Assembly: GCA_034769895.1 (NCBI GenBank)
Contig: CM068368.1
Location: 339,473,076 to 339,537,075 of the forward strand
DNA: 64,000 nucleotides
Direction: 5' to 3'
From: Magicicada septendecula
Lineage: Eukaryota; Arthropoda; Insecta; Hemiptera; Cicadidae
Made by a program: the position numbers and the translations under genes
Shown here: one piece after another, positions 58,166 to 64,000 of the stretch
Numbering within the stretch: the stretch's first letter is position 1
Layout: every line of letters starts with the position of its first letter
The notes under the pieces: model-generated
Databases searched by the model: none
Seen by the model: only the letters and a program-made list of their open reading frames with translations
What the model was told of the DNA's origin: nothing

Positions 58166-60470
58166 TACAAATGTAATATTTATGCAAATTTATTAATTGC
58201 ATAAATTAATTGAAATTTTTAATTATATAAAATTTTCTCTTGGTTACAATTATCTACTAGAATATACTTCCTCGTGTCACGTGTTGGGGCACCATATGCA
58301 ACTGTAATATTTTTTATGTTTGTCTCTACTTGCATAAATTAATTAAAATTATTCTAAGGAGTTTCCATAAATGTAGGTTTTTACTACAGATCTTGTTTAC
58401 TGCTCCAGGACGGGCATGCCATATATGATGATACACTCTGGTATCACTGAGCTTTAATACGCCCCGCGTTCTGGAGCACCATATGTAAACAGGTGTTTTG
58501 GGTGAATAACAATTATGTGACTCAGACACTATTAATTTTCGTAAACAATACAAATTTATTATATGTTTTCAATGTCATTTAAATTCTGAATAAAGTTAGC
58601 GTTTCTATATAACATATTAAATACACAATGCTGTTATATTATCTCTAACGTTTATGAACATCTACAAATCAATAAAGGTTAATTAATGACCATATAAATT
58701 TCAATATATCCTACTCTATGGATTCATATTTCTCAATTTGCGTTACTTTTGAGCAATTAAATATATGTATATTCAACTCAGTGGCAAGTTCTTTTTGAGT
58801 GGCAGGACAGTGGCAACCTAATCTAATGTTACATGAATGATAATAATTTACTTGGTGTTTGTATCCAAATTGCGGTGATTAACTGCGTAGTTCCTCTCAT
58901 TCTGCGACGAGGTCCAGGCTGAAGATACGCCAATTAAATTACACTTGACACTCCGTCACGACACTATTTGTTCCACATTTTATCCGGATACTCGCATGAA
59001 CGATAATGACTAATTGCGTTAACTTGAATATTACTTCCTTGTCTAAAACTCTTTTGCGTGCAGGTTTTCTCTGTCACTATCGGCGTACGTGTGCAATAGT
59101 TTACGCCGCGTTTAACTAGAGCGATTGTACCATTTATAATGTGTTCACTATGCGAATATAATTGGTTTTATTTGCATTTCAGTGAGTTAATTCGTGGCAC
59201 AATCTTACTATATTGTCTCATGTCACTTACGTCACGGTAATGTGATATTGTCAATACCTTATCACTCGCATTCGATTCATAAAAACGAGATTTTTATGAC
59301 CACAAAGTCTGATCGTACTTAACTCGACATTGTCATAGTATTTAGTCACGGGTTAGTTCTACAGTTTTACATAGTTTCTGGTACACTCCCGAACGATCTC
59401 TCTGCTTGTATCAATACACTTTACTACCGTCCATCTGAAAGACTCTGGCTGGTTTATACCGAAATAGAATTGACTGACAAAAATTAGAATACGACCGAAC
59501 TGAGACTGAACTCAAATTTAAAATAGACTGAACTCTCCAAATCGACTGAACTGAGATTTTAAAATAGACTGGCTTCTTCTTCTCTGCGAACACCTTATTT
59601 TATTACTTCAGCAACACGACTCCCTCCACAGATATCATACCCTTACCACAATCACTGTCATGATTGGTTTCTCGCATCCGATTCTGCGAAGGCTCCTCCT
59701 GGATACTCTGGCTGGGGTCTCTAGTCTACTTCCCATTAGCTCTTCACCCTTGTCTCCATGTTGACGTCTTCTTAACACCCGCCTTTGCCGAATTCCTTGC
59801 TCCTGATAGGTCAGCCAAGACCCCTCTCTAAAAGTCTTGCTGTCTACACCACCTCCCCGTATGACGACGGACCTAATTACACGGTTGTCTGTTATGTGAT
59901 TGTCTTACGTTCCCTAGTGTCCTTTCTAAGCGATTTCCTTTCCGCACATGTGTGTACCATAACCCGGGTGTGCCGAATCGCCGTATTGTCCTCGACTTCC
60001 CTTGTTACGTTCACACGCTGATGGTGGTCATCTTCCAGGAACTAACATCTGTTCTGCATCCCTACAAGATGCTCCGTATGTCGTGCCAGTAAGCAAGTTG
60101 CCCGCTGTGCGGCTATGTATGTTCTTTCGTTCTTAATTGCATCCGCCCTTAGACTGCTTTTGTGGAAAATGTTATGTCCATGTGCAGCCGCTAACTCACA
60201 CGTGTATGTCGAAAATTGGCGTCCCCTTAGTACACGCTTTGTCGGTAATTGTGACGAACTGACACCGTCTTTTGTTTCTTTGTTATTGTCGCCACTTGCG
60301 CTTATGTCGTTCATCCACGTCCAACATCTGTTGTGTGCCAAGGCGTTGTCTTTCTTAAGTCATTGTCTAACGGCGGCCGTTTGGCTATACCATGCATCAC
60401 TCTTGACAGTTGACGCCCGCTACAGTGCCGTTTACTCAAAAAAAAAATTCTCTACTGTAATTGCTTTACA
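58166..60470 (-). repeat. LTR of element 2 (5' LTR on the minus strand)
   Basis: About 2305 bp, the partner of 49531-51834. It is followed by AGGT at 60471-60474. Open frames inside it (for example 60115-60495) appear in both copies and are not believed to be genes. Confidence 0.9.
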
Positions 60471-60474
60471 AGGT

Positions 60475-63400
60475 CTTATCAGAATTATCTGCTAACGAAC
60501 TCATCTTCGGTGCTCTTTAGGAAATGTATAAGACCTCGTGAGAGGGAGACCCCGTATGGAAGAGATTTCTCCGGATAAGAAAATAAAAAAAATATTTTTG
60601 AATCAGAAGATTCTACGAAAAGCAAAAATCGGGAAAAGGAAAGGTAGAGCAACTTCCCAGAAAAGAAGATCCAAGGGAGAGATGTGTCTCAGGATGGGAG
60701 AAAGAGTTACCGGGTAGAGACTACAAGAGAGGAGAGAAAGTGAGTTCCTGAAGTAGGAATTGCCACAGATAGGTATTTCTAGAATGAAAAAATTATTCGT
60801 GACGGTTCAAGGGGAGATGAAAAAAGGCATAATAATTTAATAAACTGAGTCAGAAAACGCTAAGTATCAGCGAGCGTTTGTATGAGTTGAACCGTTCATG
60901 TATGAGATAACTCTTTCACTGAGACTAGTATAGACATTATTCTTAAAGCTAGTTTAACACTAGGGAACCTTTCTTGGCAGGTCGCTATTTATATCTATAA
61001 TAAAGAATATCTCATCTCAGCTTGAGCCGTACTCCATTGTCCTGTTGCGCGTTCATCGTAGTCGGATTAGATTCAACTGCGTCATCTAAAGAGAACGGAA
61101 ACATAATAACAGGTATTTTCAATAGAATACAATATAATTATTATTTAATTGGAACTGCGACATTACCAGTATACGGTTGCATTGCAGGTGTCCTTGTCTG
61201 ACTCTTTTGTGTTGGTGTAACTCTCTCAGTACAAGTTAACAAATAGAAAAACCCAATGCGATTATATAATGTTTGCATGCGTGTCTTTAAAATAGATTGT
61301 GTGATCGCGGCCAAAGCTCTCAGTTGGACTTTAAGAAGAGGAAGGATCGTTTGATAAAGAAAGCTGTAATATAGTGAAGAAATCTTATTTCGACAAAAGT
61401 AGTCTGTGCTCATCGAGTTGTTTATCCTTAAGTTACACAAAACGAACGACCGTTACATACTATTTGCGTCTTGAAATAAAACCACTACACGTCAGAGCAT
61501 TGCGTTAGAAATAAAATCACTACAATAGTCTCCTTTATGTTAGTGAACTAACTTCGAATCGCTCGTGAAAAACTCCGTCCATTGTGTAGAAGAAAGCGTG
61601 AATCAATGACGGCGAGTGACCACACTATGTATGAATACATGTAGCAATGAATTACACAAATCTGCATCAGTGTGGTAAGGCTGATACTGTACATTTCCCT
61701 CTCTGTTCGTGAGAACTTGAAAGGCATGTTAACACATAGTAGGCCTATTCCTTGCATAACCGAATATACTCCAACTTAGCACTTTTTATTTTGCACGTTT
61801 GGTGAATTTATACAGTGGTAACTCGGCACATTTACTAGCACAAATTCTCTCATATTGCGGGATTTATAATTTAATGAAGAATGCCAAACAACCCAGCAGA
61901 ATGGTTTTGTTATACATTAATACAAAATTGGTTTGTCATGTATGAGCTCGTTTGTGAAGTAAAGCGAAAAAAATAAAACCAGATAGTAAACTTTGCGGAA
62001 TAAACCCATACTACCAAGGTTACAATCCAATGCACCACACGCTATGCCACGTTTGTTTATATAATATTGTTTAACTGTATTCACTAGCTTCGGTCGGCTG
62101 TTAGAGCGAGCAAGCTTCTCCAGTCCGTCAGACGGCGACTGGGTGCTGTACGAAGCTACTGGAAGAGAAAATGGAAGGGTCGTTAAAGCTTTTCACGAGA
62201 GGGGGGAAAAAGGAGATAGTTCTAAGTGGAGAAACGTTTTTTCCCCAAGGACGCTACCAGAGAAGAAAAAAACAGAATTGATCCTGTAATAGATCTAATA
62301 ATAAACTGCAAGAGTTAAAAGTAGAATGGTTGATAAAGAGTCGAAAGGAACACAAGCGGAGGACAAAGTTACTATAAAAAGTAGAATATGAAAAAATAAA
62401 TAATAAGGGGTAATAGCAGAAGTTACAACAAAAACTAGCTTCCTACATGCAACGGCTATAGAAAATATGGGAAAAATTCTTATACTTTTTCTTTAACTCT
62501 TTTGCAGCGTTTATGTCTGACATCACCAGAAGGTGGTTTGACGATAAACCCTTTTCCTTTTCAGTGCATCCGGAATCATTTAATAAACTATTTTTTATTT
62601 TTAGAATTTTACAAGAAATTTTCTTAGCCAATTGTAGTATATATTTATTGATCAGAGAATTTTTTAAAATTTTCAGTATTAGTCCTACATGCCCATGAAA
62701 TTTTTTATGATGACCCACTCTGTAATTACGTTTTAGTGATTAACATAGTTATCAACAATATCTTTAAAAGCTCTCTGTGCTTGTTGCCTGTTGATACGAT
62801 GCAAAACAAAATACAGTATTTATAATCTGTTGTATAATAGAATTTCCTGCTATTTCATACAGAGTTTATTTTTGTGTTTTTTGCATTCCAGCTTCTGCAA
62901 ATAGAGAAAGCGGACATGGAGTAAGTTCATGTCCACAATAATTATCAAGGTCATGGTTATGCACTACCTTTCTTTGAAACAAAATAAACATCAATCACAA
63001 CTTTATCGTGCAAACAACTTTTTGTGTCTACAAACGTCTTTTCAACAATTTACCAACAACGTAAATAAATGTCTCTTCATACACCTTTCAACATTGTTTA
63101 GAAATGAGTGTTTACACTGTACACATCAAACTGTTAACGCCAGCCAAATTGTAAGGCCGCTTAGACGTTATAGACAAGCAGGTATTTTTCAGAGCATATT
63201 TCTCTTGTCTATATCTTAAAAACCGTTTATTCACTCGAAATTTTATAGTTATCTTTTACGCTCTTCTATTTTCATTTTTTCTATGTTTGTTACATTCTCT
63301 ATGTTTTATTTTTGGCTTAGGAACGATTATGATAATGATTATACGTAGATCTCATTGTTTCCGATCATTGATTTAACACTTAAAAGCCTCGTTTTTAAAT

Positions 63401-64000
63401 CACTTATGACTACGAGTGTCTACTGATTGGTCTTCTTTTATTAAAAATTCCGTAATTTTATGTACTTTTTAAGTGTTTACATCGTTGGTCTTAACAGGGT
63501 ATCCCGTTAGTTTAACGTTTTCAACAGTGAAGACTTTTTAATTATTATGAATTACGTGTTTGGTGTCTTTACAAAAGAATTATTATACCTCGTGTTTCAA
63601 TCTTTACTCTTTGATTACTAAGTAATAATTTACACATTTATAATCTATATTTACTGCGATTGTTGGTCTGACTTCAGACATCTAATAATCTTTATTATGT
63701 GACAATACAAGTTCATTTTCAGGTAATAGTGGCACTTGGATTAACGGTAAAGCCAATACGTGTGTTAAATAACTTGTTCTTCAAAAAGCCATCATTCGTT
63801 TAGGTGTATCAGACGTTCGGATTTAGACAAAAAACAGACCACATATCTAAATACTTACCGGTCGACGTACAAATTATTGCGGCTAATATATTAACAAAAA
63901 AAAAACAGATATTCCCAAAATATGTCACTCAAATAACTTTACGTGAATGAAATGTTTTATTTGATCGATTTAAGATCACTCTTAACATCACAGCCACTTA
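60475..64000. other. right flank, no recognisable gene
   Basis: Two purine-rich segments (60540-60760 and 62160-62420) have GAGA/GGAA-type composition. Frames of 90-99 codons (61141-61440 minus, 62443-62718 minus, 62929-63219 plus) carry no motif I recognise. The one at 62443-62718 is Lys-rich and could be anything or nothing. Confidence 0.35.

Larger units (their letters stand above)
49531..60470 (-). mobile_element. LTR element 2: Ty3/gypsy retrotransposon (10.9 kb), looks whole
   Basis: Fossil LTR retrotransposon. Direct repeats of about 2.3 kb enclose gag and pol on the minus strand in Ty3/gypsy order. The primer site matches tRNA-Lys. The 4-bp target duplication is AGGT (49527-49530 and 60471-60474). 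The LTRs differ at about five positions plus one length change in an A run, about 0.2%, so it is very young. No break is evident in gag or pol and no env is seen. The long LTRs and Lys primer recall the Osvaldo/Ulysses-type lineage of insects, but placement would need a phylogeny. Confidence 0.93.

Overview
The window looks like repeat-packed, AT-rich, non-genic DNA from an arthropod, most likely an insect with a large genome. This rests on the mix of elements: two young Ty3/gypsy LTR retrotransposons, Jockey-clade and R1-clade LINE relics (R1-clade elements are known mainly from arthropods), other LINE relics of the endonuclease plus reverse-transcriptase type, a piggyBac relic, and long TG/GA/ACT/AGT microsatellites. 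I found no host protein-coding exon, rRNA or tRNA that I can defend. The species cannot be named from this.

Layout. 1-12.9 kb: mostly featureless AT-rich DNA with microsatellites, two tRNA-like (possible SINE) scraps, and LINE 3' ends at 6.8-7.1 kb and 11.5-11.8 kb. 12.9-15.04 kb: a composite locus. It holds a decayed piggyBac transposase (minus strand), an (ATT)n run, an R1-clade LINE 3' end with a structured 3' UTR (plus strand), and then a piggyBac-like terminal inverted repeat ending at a TTAA. 18.1-20.8 kb: three head-to-tail copies of a non-autonomous element. Its asymmetric terminal inverted repeats and terminal hairpin fit Helitron2/Helentron (HINE) architecture. 23.7-24.9 kb: a cluster of very long microsatellites. 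26.5-28.9 kb: Jockey and other LINE 3' ends in both orientations.

29306-38126: LTR element 1 (Ty3/gypsy, minus strand, 1323-bp LTRs, target duplication ATAT, LTRs about 0.3% different). 38.6-38.8 kb: a small structured repeat with a hammerhead-like core. 41.9-44.05 kb: a plus-strand LINE split by a minus-strand Jockey fragment. 46.0-47.4 kb: a minus-strand LINE relic, with a second copy of its endonuclease segment at 49.2-49.4 kb. 49531-60470: LTR element 2 (Ty3/gypsy, minus strand, about 2.3-kb LTRs, tRNA-Lys primer site, target duplication AGGT, LTRs about 0.2% different), which looks whole. 60.5-64 kb: nothing recognisable.

The genes present are those of mobile elements. Each LTR element carries gag upstream of pol, with protease, reverse transcriptase, RNase H and integrase in Ty3/gypsy order, and neither shows an env. 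The least ordinary structures are the tandem Helentron-like array, the duplicated primer-binding-site/LTR-edge modules of element 2, and the tRNA T-arm-like 3' UTR of the R1-clade LINE. I did not find a clearly new cellular system.
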